A DNA stretch of 12,186 nucleotides from a bacterium (GCA_028716025.1 JAQUQP010000053.1:1-12186), one strand, 5' to 3'; numbered from the stretch's first letter, positions 1-7,673 are shown. Notes: generated by a model not told the origin, from the letters alone. A program made the numbers and translations.

Positions 1-21
1 TGCTTTATTTCACATCTTGTC

Positions 22-69
22 AATAAAAAGAAAGACCCATCCAGCTATTCTCATAGCTTAATGGGCCTT
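22..69 (-). terminator. Rho-independent terminator of the 55-aa protein gene
   Basis: Read on the minus strand, an outer 9-bp stem (AAGGCCCAT with ATGGGTCTT, one G-T pair, positions 61-69 and 32-40) encloses an inner perfect 6-bp stem AGCTAT/ATAGCT closed by a GAGA loop, which is a GNRA-type tetraloop. A T-rich run (TTTCTTTTTATTG) follows directly at about 31-20. It lies 21 bases after the stop codon of the small gene ending at 91. The plus-strand reading has no U-tract, so it acts only on minus-strand transcription. Confidence 0.88.
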
Positions 70-90
70 GTAAGAAAACATTAATAATGA

Positions 91-258
91 TTATTTCTTT
101 TTTCTAGCGATTGGTAAACCGGTCTTTTGATTTTCAATTACTTCTAGTTCTGCCGGGATCTCTATTGCGCCGGTAGCATCCTTGCTGAAATATTGCAGGT
201 GCCCTTTCCGGTGAAAGTAATACGTTACCCCTTTTGAATTGGTATGAGAATTTGCCAT
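91..258 (-). CDS. Small conserved-type hypothetical protein (55 aa)
   Basis: A 55-residue basic protein starting MANSHTNSKGVTYYFHRKGH and ending in four basic residues (RKKK). No signal peptide, membrane segment or cysteine is visible, so it should be cytoplasmic. From memory it resembles a family of very short proteins with an N-terminal TNSKGVTYY motif and a C-terminal TGLP(hydrophobic)KKK motif, seen in uncultured bacteria. Their function is unknown and I assign none. The frame is open up to 333, but the start at 258 is chosen because AGAGGTG lies six bases upstream of this ATG, the family-like sequence begins there, and the upstream extension would overlap the MFS gene and start upstream of the predicted transcription start. 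It has its own near-consensus promoter and terminator, so it is probably an independently and strongly expressed single-gene unit. I am confident that it is a real gene and have no functional call. Confidence 0.85.
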   Translation of the reverse strand: MANSHTNSKGVTYYFHRKGHLQYFSKDATGAIEIPAELEVIENQKTGLPIARKKK

Positions 259-264
259 TGATTT

Positions 265-271
265 CACCTCT
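265..271 (-). promoter_or_regulatory. Ribosome binding site that fixes the small gene's start
   Basis: AGAGGTG on the minus strand, six bases before the ATG at 258. No comparable site precedes the upstream in-frame ATG at 333, which supports the shorter 55-residue protein. Confidence 0.75.
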
Positions 272-304
272 TTTCCCAGTTTACTTAATATTTGCAACGT
301 TTTT

Positions 305-333
305 ATCATACTCTTATAGATCTTTATTGTCAA
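305..333 (-). promoter_or_regulatory. Near-consensus sigma-70 promoter for the 55-aa protein gene
   Basis: On the minus strand a perfect -35 TTGACA (333-328) is followed by 17 bases and the -10 TATGAT (310-305), five of six matches. The predicted transcription start is near 298, giving a leader of about 40 bases before the ATG at 258. The -35 lies inside the last codons of the MFS gene (encoding Leu-Asp-Asn) and the MFS stop at 316-314 falls in the spacer. Promoter strength is inferred from consensus only. Confidence 0.75.
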
Positions 334-1552
334 GAATTAAGTTAACGTCCCTGACCGGACGTTTAAACAAGATCCTGGACAGGAGAATACTCATGACCAA
401 GGTCACTAAACCGCCAATCACCACGGAATATGGCACAGTCAGCCAATCAGCCAATAAACCAGCCTGAAAACTTCCCAGGGGTGTCATCCCCAGGAACATT
501 ACTGTATAAAATCCCATTACCCGACCACGCAGTTCATCAGGAGTTTCTTTTTGCAGTAAATTATTAATGGTAGCGGTTTGGGTTACGATTCCCCACCCTG
601 TGCCAACCAGGGCTAATAAGGAAATATTCACGCTCTTAGAAAAGCCGAAGATAACCAAGCTGCTACCTAAAACAATGCCGCCCAGCGATACTAGCCGGTT
701 ACTTTGATCCGTATGACTGAACACAGTCAGGGAAAAAGACGCTAATAAAGCTCCTATGCCTATCGCCGAAAGCAATAGGCCTAAGCCCCGCGCGCCTATA
801 TTTAAGATATCACGGGCAAATACCGGCATCAGTACCATGTAGCTTACGCCAAAAAGGCTGGAAACCGCCACCAGGATGATCAGGTTCCTTATCTTCAGGT
901 TTTGCCAGACATACCTAGCCCCGTCCATAGTGCTTTCATGGAGAGAATTACGATTATTGGTCTTAGGTGTAAAATCCCCCCTCATGAATAATAGTCCTGC
1001 CAGTACAGCCAGAAAACTAATACCATTGATGTAAAAACAAGTGCTTACTCCCCAGGCACCAACTACAAATCCCGCCACTACTGGACCAATGATCCTAGCT
1101 ACATTAAAGATCATGGAATTAAGGGCTATGGCATTAGTAAGATCCTCTTTCCCGACCATTTCTATGACAAATGAATGCCGTGCCGGCATATCAAAAGCAT
1201 TGACCAATCCCATTAGTCCGGCTATCAAGACAATATGCCAAAACTCAATTAGGTGTAAAGAAAACAATATACCCATGGCAAAAGCCAGGACCATGGATAA
1301 AGCCTGGGTACAAATAATTAAATTCCTTTTTTTCAGCCGATCAGCTATGGTCCCGCCCCAAACAGAAAAAAGTAAGATAGGCAAAGCCGCGATAGCATTA
1401 ACTATACCTAATAAAAAAGGGGAATTAGTGAGTTGGAGAACTAACCACCCTTGAGCGACATTTTGCATCCAGGTACCGGTAAGCGATATCATTTGTCCGG
1501 ACCAGAATAACCGGAAATCACGATGTCTAAGAGAAGAAAAGTATTTTTTCAT
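314..1552 (-). CDS. MFS exporter, EntS/MFS_3-like
   Basis: A 412-residue major facilitator superfamily transporter of the inner membrane, probably a proton-driven exporter. The N-terminus (SLRHRDFRLFWSGQ, then a stretch of the type GTWMQNVAQGWLVLQLTNSP) is typical of the MFS_3/enterobactin-exporter-like group. The loop 2-3 signature is visible as GGTIADRLKKRN at about 66-77. About 10-12 hydrophobic segments are spread along the whole length, with a charged central loop near residues 195-220, and the length is normal for the family. The substrate cannot be read from the sequence; drugs, siderophores and sugars are all possible. It starts five bases after the TAG stop of the phosphorylase gene, and a short AGGA at the stop serves as its ribosome site. 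Co-transcription and translational coupling with the phosphorylase are therefore likely, but the pairing gives no firm clue to the substrate. Its last codons carry the -35 of the next gene's promoter. Confidence 0.9.
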   Translation of the reverse strand: MKKYFSSLRHRDFRLFWSGQMISLTGTWMQNVAQGWLVLQLTNSPFLLGIVNAIAALPILLFSVWGGTIADRLKKRNLIICTQALSMVLAFAMGILFSLHLIEFWHIVLIAGLMGLVNAFDMPARHSFVIEMVGKEDLTNAIALNSMIFNVARIIGPVVAGFVVGAWGVSTCFYINGISFLAVLAGLLFMRGDFTPKTNNRNSLHESTMDGARYVWQNLKIRNLIILVAVSSLFGVSYMVLMPVFARDILNIGARGLGLLLSAIGIGALLASFSLTVFSHTDQSNRLVSLGGIVLGSSLVIFGFSKSVNISLLALVGTGWGIVTQTATINNLLQKETPDELRGRVMGFYTVMFLGMTPLGSFQAGLLADWLTVPYSVVIGGLVTLVMSILLSRILFKRPVRDVNLILDNKDL

Positions 1553-1557
1553 ATTTC

Positions 1558-4500
1558 CTAAAAATATATGTCGATCTGTTTGGCTTGCTGGGCCCTGATT
1601 CTGGCCGCCGCCTTTTGTTCAATAATATTACCCTGGACTACTTCTTTGGTATTATCAAGCCAGACGATCTCAATGGTTGTTATTTTAAAATCATTGGCAA
1701 AAGTATCAAGGCGCCTATTATTGTGGTAAATTAATTGGGTAACGCCCAGGAATTTACAGCTAAAAATACCTTCGCTGGTGAAATAATTCTTAGGCAAGGC
1801 CGGCTTAAACTCCAAGATAAGCTCACCCTGAGCGTTTAATCTAAAAGGTTTGCCGCCTACAGTCATCAGTATCCAAATTTCCAGGAATTCGGCTGTAGAC
1901 CCGCTTAACCGCGCCACACAACCTCTGCCCCACATCCGGGTATCAGGGAATGCGCTGGAAACTATGAAAGAAGAATTTTCCAATACACTGCGCCCATAAA
2001 CTTGGGCTTTCTGGAAACAAATGCCTGCTTTTTCAAATTCAGCGAAAAATTCCTCATGCAATCCGCCATTAAGCAGTTCCAACAGGTACTTATATTCCAT
2101 ATGCAGCCAGATCGATTCGTTTTCCAGCCAACCTGGAGAAAAAACCGTACAACGGCCATAATCAGCCGGCTCTTTGGACAGAGAGGCATTGACTTTGTAC
2201 ATTCCTAGTTCCTGGTCATATAAAAGACTCCTTTTCATGGCTTCATATAGTTGCTTGACCTTGTTGTGACTTTTTTCGGTTTTCAAATAATGCACTTCTG
2301 CTTCCAAGAATAAAGGCAACGGTTGCCGGCGGAACTTTTTGATCGTAACACAAGGCCATCCTTTATGACTATGCTTTTTCCCCTTTTTATCCTTAATATA
2401 GCTGAATTTTTCTGCCTCATGCGTATAGTAGGTATAATATAGCCCGGAGCCCGGATCCAGGGCTTTAGCCAGTCCAGCATCAATTTTCTGCAAACATAAT
2501 TCCAGGAATTTCATATACGCGGAAACAGCAACTGGTTTTTCCTTGCCGCTTACGCCAAATTTTGTCTCCTCACGGTATTTTTCCTTTATGGTAGTAGCTT
2601 TATCCCAGAATGAATAAGCTGGCATTTTCTTCGCGGTCTCTAACAAAGCCTGCAAGCCGAGGAAAAATCTTTGCATTTCTTCAGGCAGGTTGATCTTATA
2701 ATTGTCCGGCAGGCCGGCTTTCCCTAAATGCCCCTGTAAAAACTGGATCATCCTTTTCAATTCAAAAGTCTCCGGGACAGAAGACCCAAATACTCCCGGT
2801 AGGCCATTGAGCGCGTCATACCAGCTGGGTTTATCAGCTTCCATTTCAATCCCAATACCATCAGGATCGAGCGTGGCCAGTTTGTTCAGCAGGAGACAGG
2901 TTATTTTCACCATCAGAGTGGTTTTATAAATATTCCCCCAGCCTTTTTTATCTCTTACTATATGCGCATTACTAGCCCGTTCTTTAAGTACCGCTACTTT
3001 TTCCGGGCTGATTATGACTGAGCCAAATTGCCGGATCAAACCATTAGCGTCAACATATTTCTCATGCCGTGGCAGAACGATGTGGGAATTATCATAAAAG
3101 GTAAATTCTTTTTTCTCCAGCAGTATTTCCCGTTCTTTTTCCGGATAAACAGCCAGGTATGTTTCGAGCAGGTCTAAATTATAAGTCCAATGATCGGTCC
3201 AAAAACCTTCCCCATGCTCAGCTTCCTTGACTCGCTGGGCTCGGCCAAAGATCTCACTCAGTAATTGCTCTTCGGATACCTTGATCTTGATCTTATTGCG
3301 TTCAATGAACAGTAGTAAACTGCCGGGTTCAAATTGCCTGGCAAAAAATCCGATTAAAAGTTCCAGCCCTTTTTTATCAGTGATCTTAGTAAGTGCTTTT
3401 TTGTTCTCCGCGGTCCCTGCTTTAAAGATAAAATAGGTGCCCTTGACCAGTAGCGGGTTATAGCCGTCCAACTGCACTAGGTTATAGAACGTCAGGACAT
3501 TAGTGTCACCGGTTTTAGGATCAAAGAAAATATCACTGCGCTTGTTCTGGTTGATGTCGCGAAAATTACCGTCACCCTGGGAATAATACGTCGGAGAGAT
3601 GAGGTAATTATTATAGTCACGCTCCAGGTCACCGTGCTTCCGGGCATAAACAAAAAATGGAATGCTGCCATCGCCGGCAGGCAGATTAATAGGCATGCCG
3701 CCGCGCAATACATTGTCCATGTAGGTTTGCCGGCAATACAGGTTAAATTCCCGGCGGCTTGAGTTAGTCTGGATCGGTTCAGTGATGTCTTCTATGATCT
3801 GCTTATTCTCTGCGCCTTTACGGGTAAAATAATCAATATCCTTCGCTTTCATAAAATGGGCGCTCAATTGTTCCTCGCTATCCACATGCCCGATCAAAGA
3901 ATATAGAGTACGACTTTGCCCGGCTGGCAGCGTCCATTTGATCAAGCTCATGGCAGCGGGATATTTATTGTCTCCGAACTGCTTTACCGGCAAGATAAAA
4001 CCTTGTTGTTTGATAAAAGCTGCAGGATAATTGTAGTCGCTAACTTCGCCAAAGATCAGTTCGGGATCAATGATCATTTGAGCCGGTTGCAAATTCCCGT
4101 TGATCTTTTCCAGGGCAAAGTAGAAATTACCTTCTTTCAGCGCCTGTATCTCCGGTTTATCGCTGATCTCAACTTTTAGCTGGTAAAAAGGTAACCCGGT
4201 CTTTTCAAAATTAGTCACTTTGGCCCAGGCCTGAGCAGTATGGCTCATATATTTCAGGACATCATTACTCATCCAATAAGGAATTATTTTTGGCTGGCCG
4301 TCAATTATTTCCAAGTCAAGCTCATTATTACTAATATTCAATACTTCAACGATTCGCACCAACGCGGCAATAGGCTCCTGTGGCAGGGTAAAATACTTAA
4401 CCTGTATCTTTATGCCAAGAGTTTCATTAATCTCTTCTAAAACCAGCTCAGCTGGCCGAATCAACATTTTTTGCCTGGTTTTATAGGCATTATTAGCATT

Positions 4501-4830
4501 ATTATTCTGGAAAGGTTCGTAAAACAAGGTTTGGTCCTGTTGTTTCACCTTGATAAAAGTACGGAATCCAATATTGGGGGTTAGTCCATACGAGCGGTTA
4601 GCTGGCTGGTACTCCATTATCGAGTAATTCTTTCCTTTTATGCCGAAAGAAGCTATGCCTTGACCCCGATTCACATAAAATAGCCACATGGGAATGCCCT
4701 TAAGGCCGGCAATGCCAGGGAAAAAACTGGCAAAGGGACGGGCCAGATTGTAATTATCTATTTCAAAGGTTCCATCATCATGCAAATTATATTTAACTTC
4801 ATCTTCTTCTTTAACATATGCGCTGGCCAT
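1558..4830 (-). CDS. GH94-related glycoside phosphorylase (GH149/GH161-like size)
   Basis: A 1090-residue cytoplasmic enzyme with no signal peptide, related to the cellobiose-phosphorylase group (COG3459). Such enzymes cleave a beta-glucosidic bond with phosphate and release a sugar 1-phosphate. Visible landmarks are an N-terminal beta-sandwich-like region (about 1-340), QGDGNFRDINQN at 418-429, EGFWTDHWTYNLDLLETYL at 541-559, and DKPSWYDALNGLPG at 666-679. Asp672 is the probable general acid, by match to the W-x-D-x-L motif of GH94. A segment with RLSGSTAEF at 974-982 sits where GH94 enzymes bind phosphate. GH94 enzymes are nearer 800 residues; about 1100 fits beta-1,3-glucan phosphorylases of GH149 or GH161 better, but I cannot decide between these families. 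The start is supported by AAGGAG eight bases upstream. The substrate is inferred only broadly, as a beta-glucan oligosaccharide. The gene lies just after the arsenic operon's terminator and has no functional link to arsenic. Confidence 0.82.
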   Translation of the reverse strand: MASAYVKEEDEVKYNLHDDGTFEIDNYNLARPFASFFPGIAGLKGIPMWLFYVNRGQGIASFGIKGKNYSIMEYQPANRSYGLTPNIGFRTFIKVKQQDQTLFYEPFQNNNANNAYKTRQKMLIRPAELVLEEINETLGIKIQVKYFTLPQEPIAALVRIVEVLNISNNELDLEIIDGQPKIIPYWMSNDVLKYMSHTAQAWAKVTNFEKTGLPFYQLKVEISDKPEIQALKEGNFYFALEKINGNLQPAQMIIDPELIFGEVSDYNYPAAFIKQQGFILPVKQFGDNKYPAAMSLIKWTLPAGQSRTLYSLIGHVDSEEQLSAHFMKAKDIDYFTRKGAENKQIIEDITEPIQTNSSRREFNLYCRQTYMDNVLRGGMPINLPAGDGSIPFFVYARKHGDLERDYNNYLISPTYYSQGDGNFRDINQNKRSDIFFDPKTGDTNVLTFYNLVQLDGYNPLLVKGTYFIFKAGTAENKKALTKITDKKGLELLIGFFARQFEPGSLLLFIERNKIKIKVSEEQLLSEIFGRAQRVKEAEHGEGFWTDHWTYNLDLLETYLAVYPEKEREILLEKKEFTFYDNSHIVLPRHEKYVDANGLIRQFGSVIISPEKVAVLKERASNAHIVRDKKGWGNIYKTTLMVKITCLLLNKLATLDPDGIGIEMEADKPSWYDALNGLPGVFGSSVPETFELKRMIQFLQGHLGKAGLPDNYKINLPEEMQRFFLGLQALLETAKKMPAYSFWDKATTIKEKYREETKFGVSGKEKPVAVSAYMKFLELCLQKIDAGLAKALDPGSGLYYTYYTHEAEKFSYIKDKKGKKHSHKGWPCVTIKKFRRQPLPLFLEAEVHYLKTEKSHNKVKQLYEAMKRSLLYDQELGMYKVNASLSKEPADYGRCTVFSPGWLENESIWLHMEYKYLLELLNGGLHEEFFAEFEKAGICFQKAQVYGRSVLENSSFIVSSAFPDTRMWGRGCVARLSGSTAEFLEIWILMTVGGKPFRLNAQGELILEFKPALPKNYFTSEGIFSCKFLGVTQLIYHNNRRLDTFANDFKITTIEIVWLDNTKEVVQGNIIEQKAAARIRAQQAKQIDIYF

Positions 4831-4854
4831 AACCTAGTCTCCTTAATTCAACCT

Positions 4855-4902
4855 AAAATAAAAGGACTCTCTCAAAAAGCTAATACATTATTAAGAGAGT
4901 CC
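4855..4902 (-). terminator. Rho-independent terminator of the arsenic operon
   Basis: On the minus strand GGACTCTCT (4902-4894) pairs perfectly with AGAGAGTCC (4872-4864) across a 21-base loop. Inside that loop, TAATA/TATTA (4893-4889 with 4885-4881) can extend the stem. The stem is followed immediately by TTTTATTTT (4863-4855). It begins 31 bases after the acr3 stop codon and ends only 10 bases before the phosphorylase ribosome site. Confidence 0.88.
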
Positions 4903-4932
4903 ATATATATATAGCCCAAAAAGAGGCAAATT

Positions 4933-5979
4933 TCAAGTAAAAAAGTACTTCTTCCTGAACCACAAAGCCACATTAACCAGTCCTATTAATACCGGCACTT
5001 CCACTAATGGACCTATCACAGCCGCGAACGCAGCGCCTGAATTAATGCCAAATATCGATACTGCCACAGCTATAGCCAATTCAAAGTTATTACTGGCAGC
5101 AGTAAAAGACAAAGTAGCCGTCTGGGTATAGTCAGCACCGGCTTTCTTGCCCATATAAAATGAAACCAGGAACATAATAACAAAATAGATCAGTAATGGA
5201 ATGGCTATCCTGACTACATCCAAGGGAATGTTAAGTATAACTTCCCCTTTAAGAGAAAACATAACCAGGATCGTAAACAATAGCGCAATCAAAGTAAACG
5301 GGCTGATCTTGGGTATAAATTTCTGGTAATACCATTCATTTCCTTTAGCCAGGCGCAGAAAATACCGGGTAAGAAAACCAGCTAAAAATGGTATCCCCAG
5401 GTAGATAAATACACTTTTGGCAATTGCCAAGATCGTGATATTAACTATGGCGCCTTTTAGCCCAAACCATCCTGGCAGGACAGTAATAAAGATCCAGGCA
5501 TATAATGAATAGAAAAGCACCTGGAAAATTGAATTAAAAGCCACTAATCCGGCGCAGTATTCAGTGCAGCCAAAGGCCAGTTCATTCCAGACTATAACCA
5601 TGGCAATGCAACGAGCCAATCCGATCAGGATCAGCCCCACCATATATTCAGGATAATTATGCAAGAATACGATCGCCAGGAAGAACATGAGTAAAGGGCC
5701 AATTACCCAATTTTGAATTAGTGATAAAGTCAGTATCTTTTTATCTTTGAATACATCGCCTAATTCTTCGTACCTTACTTTAGCTAAAGGAGGATACATC
5801 ATCAGGATCAAGCCAATAGCTATAGGAATATTTGTCGTACCTACCTGGAATTTCCTCCAGAATCCGGCTACCGGAGGATACAAATACCCTGATAATACTC
5901 CTATAGCCATAGCTAAAAATATCCAAAGTGTTAGATACCGGTCAAGAAAAGAAAGCCTTTTGGTCACTGCTTCATTCAT
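4933..5979 (-). CDS. acr3: Arsenite efflux pump, ACR3 family
   Basis: A 348-residue inner-membrane permease that expels As(III) using the proton gradient. It belongs to the ACR3 family of the bile acid/arsenite/riboflavin transporter superfamily and is normal in length with about ten hydrophobic segments. The family hallmark [16 protein letters not shown] is at 120-135, and Cys124 corresponds to the cysteine known to be needed for transport in ACR3 proteins. A second conserved block, [20 protein letters not shown], lies at 291-310, with Glu300 the probable essential acidic residue. Two more cysteines (138 and 142) sit in the loop after the first motif. It is the last gene of the operon, 23 bases after the AhpD-like gene, with GGGAG about nine bases before its ATG and a terminator 31 bases downstream. 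The family call is very secure; As(III) as substrate follows from the family and operon. Confidence 0.96.
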   Translation of the reverse strand: MNEAVTKRLSFLDRYLTLWIFLAMAIGVLSGYLYPPVAGFWRKFQVGTTNIPIAIGLILMMYPPLAKVRYEELGDVFKDKKILTLSLIQNWVIGPLLMFFLAIVFLHNYPEYMVGLILIGLARCIAMVIVWNELAFGCTEYCAGLVAFNSIFQVLFYSLYAWIFITVLPGWFGLKGAIVNITILAIAKSVFIYLGIPFLAGFLTRYFLRLAKGNEWYYQKFIPKISPFTLIALLFTILVMFSLKGEVILNIPLDVVRIAIPLLIYFVIMFLVSFYMGKKAGADYTQTATLSFTAASNNFELAIAVAVSIFGINSGAAFAAVIGPLVEVPVLIGLVNVALWFRKKYFFT

Positions 5980-6002
5980 AATGCATATCTCCCGGACACA
6001 GT

Positions 6003-6305
6003 TTATTTTTCAGCTAAGTATTGCTCAAATAATTCTTTGTCCCAATTAAGCTGGGTACCGGCTGCCTGCAATGACGAAAGAAGGATTGCTTCAGTAACTT
6101 CCTGTTTGGTGGCGCCTGCGGCCAAAGCATCTTTGATATGATGTTCCGTACAATGCGGGCACCTGAATACTGAGGCCACTGCCAGTCGGATCAATTCCTT
6201 GGTTTTCGCATCAAGTACGGTTCCTTGTTTTGCCGCGTTCGAAAAATGCTGGTACGCAGCCCCCAGTTGGGATTGTTTCAAATACCACGGTGTTTCATTA
6301 GCCAT
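6003..6305 (-). CDS. AhpD-like / carboxymuconolactone decarboxylase-family CxxC protein
   Basis: A 100-residue protein of the AhpD/CMD fold (carboxymuconolactone decarboxylase family). The thiol-redox signature is complete: Cys49-Pro-His-Cys52 followed by His56, the CxxCxxxH pattern of AhpD, which makes an alkylhydroperoxidase or disulfide-reductase activity more likely than decarboxylation. No membrane segment is present. The frame is open to 6419, but the ATG at 6305 is chosen because AGGAGG lies six bases upstream and the longer form would run into the CcdA-like gene. With this start there is a 14-base gap after that gene. In this operon it probably takes part in thiol or arsenic redox chemistry, for instance removing peroxides or accepting electrons from the thioredoxins; that role is inference. 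Small CMD proteins recur in arsenic gene clusters, but the exact substrate is unknown. Confidence 0.88.
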   Translation of the reverse strand: MANETPWYLKQSQLGAAYQHFSNAAKQGTVLDAKTKELIRLAVASVFRCPHCTEHHIKDALAAGATKQEVTEAILLSSLQAAGTQLNWDKELFEQYLAEK

Positions 6306-6311
6306 TGTACT

Positions 6312-6317
6312 CCTCCT
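6312..6317 (-). promoter_or_regulatory. Ribosome binding site that fixes the AhpD-like start
   Basis: A perfect AGGAGG on the minus strand, six bases before the ATG at 6305 and just after the stop codon of the CcdA-like gene (6322-6320). It rules in favour of the 100-residue protein over the 138-residue open frame. Confidence 0.85.
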
Positions 6318-6319
6318 TT

Positions 6320-7027
6320 TTATGATCTTGCCATATAAATCAGGTAAATGCCCCCAATTAAAACCAGTAATCCACAGAGCTTCTTCGTAATAATAGTACC
6401 CTTTGATCGTTCTGTCCAATTGAGATAGGACTGGACTATTTCACTAAAAGTTCCGGCTAGAACAATTATTAAAATATGCCCGAGAGCATAAGCTATGATT
6501 AAGATTATGGCCAGGAAAAGATTACTCGCGCCTACAGTAAAAGCCACTCCCAGCATAGGTGCCATATAAGCGAAGGTGCAGGGACCAAGTGCTATACCGA
6601 AAATCGATCCTAATATAAATGCTGCCCATAATCCTTTTTTCTGGTATGTTGGCTGTCCAGCTTCACCAAAGAAAGGCAAGGTAATGATATCCAGCAGATG
6701 CAATCCTACTAAAAAGAATATGATCGCTACAATGTAATTTCCCCAAGCTCCGACATCTCCCAAGATCCGGCCAAGCATACCGGTAATAATCCCAATCAGG
6801 GCAATGGTAATGAGAATGCCAGACGAAAATATGATAGAGAGCAGGAAAGCGCGTTTTGTCGAAATTCTTCCCTGCTCATCAATAAATCCAATTATTAACG
6901 GGATACTGGTCAAATGACAGGGACTCAAAAGAATACTAAGTACACCCCAGATAAATGAAGCGGTTACAGCTATATATGGATTGGCATAAAGCGCATTACT
7001 TAGCCAGGCAAACAGAGTTCCTAGCAT
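6320..7027 (-). CDS. CcdA/DsbD-like transmembrane thiol electron carrier
   Basis: A 235-residue inner-membrane protein with about six hydrophobic segments, of the CcdA/DsbD transmembrane family (cytochrome c biogenesis protein). These proteins carry reducing equivalents from cytoplasmic thioredoxin to thiol proteins outside the membrane. The two family cysteines are present in matching motifs: LLSPCHLTSIPL with Cys37 and ALGPCTFAYMAP with Cys150, each beside a proline as expected for the intramembrane redox pair. The start codon overlaps the stop of the preceding thioredoxin gene (TAATG), and AAGGAG lies seven bases upstream. That neighbour is an N-terminally anchored thioredoxin, so it is the obvious extracytoplasmic partner. 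The chromosomal role of CcdA in cytochrome c maturation is possible, but the setting points to arsenic-linked redox work. Confidence 0.92.
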   Translation of the reverse strand: MLGTLFAWLSNALYANPYIAVTASFIWGVLSILLSPCHLTSIPLIIGFIDEQGRISTKRAFLLSIIFSSGILITIALIGIITGMLGRILGDVGAWGNYIVAIIFFLVGLHLLDIITLPFFGEAGQPTYQKKGLWAAFILGSIFGIALGPCTFAYMAPMLGVAFTVGASNLFLAIILIIAYALGHILIIVLAGTFSEIVQSYLNWTERSKGTIITKKLCGLLVLIGGIYLIYMARS

Positions 7028-7401
7028 TATTTCACTCCTTGCTGTTTTAGCACTTTCACCAATTCCTCTTTGGGAAAAAATCCGATATGACGAAAATATT
7101 CTTTACCGGTTTTATCCAGAAAAATCTGGGTGGGAATAGCTTGTATTTTGTATTTTTCCCCATATGGCCTGCCGGCTTTAGTCCAGACATCATAAAAGAT
7201 AACTTCTACTTGTCCTTGATATTCCATCTTGATATCTTCTATGATCGGCTGCATCATTTTGCAGGGGACACATTTAACTGATCCAAGTTCTATAAATGTG
7301 ACCTGTGGCTTGGGCAGAATTTTTATCTGCTTATCAGCGGCTATTATTAAATACCAACTTGTCACAAGAAGTAAAAAAACAATTAGTCTTCGTAAATTCA
7401 T
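7027..7401 (-). CDS. Membrane-anchored thioredoxin
   Basis: A 124-residue thioredoxin-fold protein. Residues 5-21 form a hydrophobic segment after two arginines, an uncleaved anchor or signal peptide with no lipobox cysteine, so the domain should face the outside of the inner membrane. The active site is Cys44-Val-Pro-Cys47, preceded by a beta strand (VTFIELGS), and the expected cis-proline is Pro90 in AIPTQIF. The CVPC site, rather than CGPC, suggests a redox potential different from housekeeping thioredoxin; that is inference. It shares one base (TAATG) with both the ferredoxin gene upstream and the CcdA-like gene downstream, and AAGGGG precedes its ATG. The likely job is to accept electrons from the CcdA-like protein and reduce an extracytoplasmic target. 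The target is not evident from the sequence. Confidence 0.92.
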   Translation of the reverse strand: MNLRRLIVFLLLVTSWYLIIAADKQIKILPKPQVTFIELGSVKCVPCKMMQPIIEDIKMEYQGQVEVIFYDVWTKAGRPYGEKYKIQAIPTQIFLDKTGKEYFRHIGFFPKEELVKVLKQQGVK

Positions 7402-7673
7402 TACTTTCCCCTTTTCAAATAATCTTTAAGTATCGTTAACGGCGGGAAAGAAATCGCGTTTTCCCGGCACAATCCAGCACAAGAACTGCAACCAACTATA
7501 CAGTTAAAAGGTTCTGTCACTTTGGTCTTGTTGTTTTGCTCATCCCAGCTATAAACGTTGTGCTGGCAAAATTTAAAACATTCCTTGCAGCCAATGCATT
7601 TCTCAGAATCAACGAGCGGATACCAGGGTATGTTTTCCCTGGGGATTCTTTTCCATTCTCCGTATTTACCCAT
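7401..7673 (-). CDS. 2x[4Fe-4S] ferredoxin-like protein
   Basis: A 90-residue cytoplasmic iron-sulfur protein. The first cluster motif is Cys26, 29, 32, 36 (CX2CX2CX3C) and the second is Cys58, 62, 65, 69 (CX3CX2CX3C), so eight ligands can hold two [4Fe-4S] clusters. The second motif has an extra residue between its first two cysteines (CIVGC). The usual proline after the fourth cysteine is replaced by Gln37 in one motif and Arg70 in the other, which should alter cluster environment and potential. The N-terminal 20 residues and the C-terminal tail (LTILKDYLKRGK) lie outside the cluster domain. The start overlaps the preceding thioredoxin-like gene by eight bases, with AGGAG seven bases upstream of the ATG. 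It is probably an electron donor to the neighbouring thiol proteins or to an arsenic enzyme; its direct partner is unknown. Confidence 0.92.
   Translation of the reverse strand: MGKYGEWKRIPRENIPWYPLVDSEKCIGCKECFKFCQHNVYSWDEQNNKTKVTEPFNCIVGCSSCAGLCRENAISFPPLTILKDYLKRGK

Noticed and set aside
259..333. 25-residue N-terminal extension of the 55-residue protein
   Set aside because: It would begin inside the MFS gene and upstream of the predicted transcription start, and the good ribosome site belongs to the ATG at 258.
1041..1454. 137-residue plus-strand open frame
   Set aside because: It lies wholly inside the MFS gene in the opposite direction, has no recognisable domain and no plausible start signals; it is a shadow of a well-supported gene. 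The same applies to the other plus-strand frames inside the phosphorylase, acr3, arsM, permease and RND genes.
4903..4913. TATATATATA tract as a simple repeat or recombination site
   Set aside because: It is only about ten bases of alternating AT with no flanking repeats or target duplication; at most it is part of a weak promoter candidate.
6306..6419. N-terminal extension of the AhpD-like protein to 138 residues
   Set aside because: The extension overlaps the end of the CcdA-like gene, has no family resemblance, and a perfect AGGAGG precedes the ATG at 6305.
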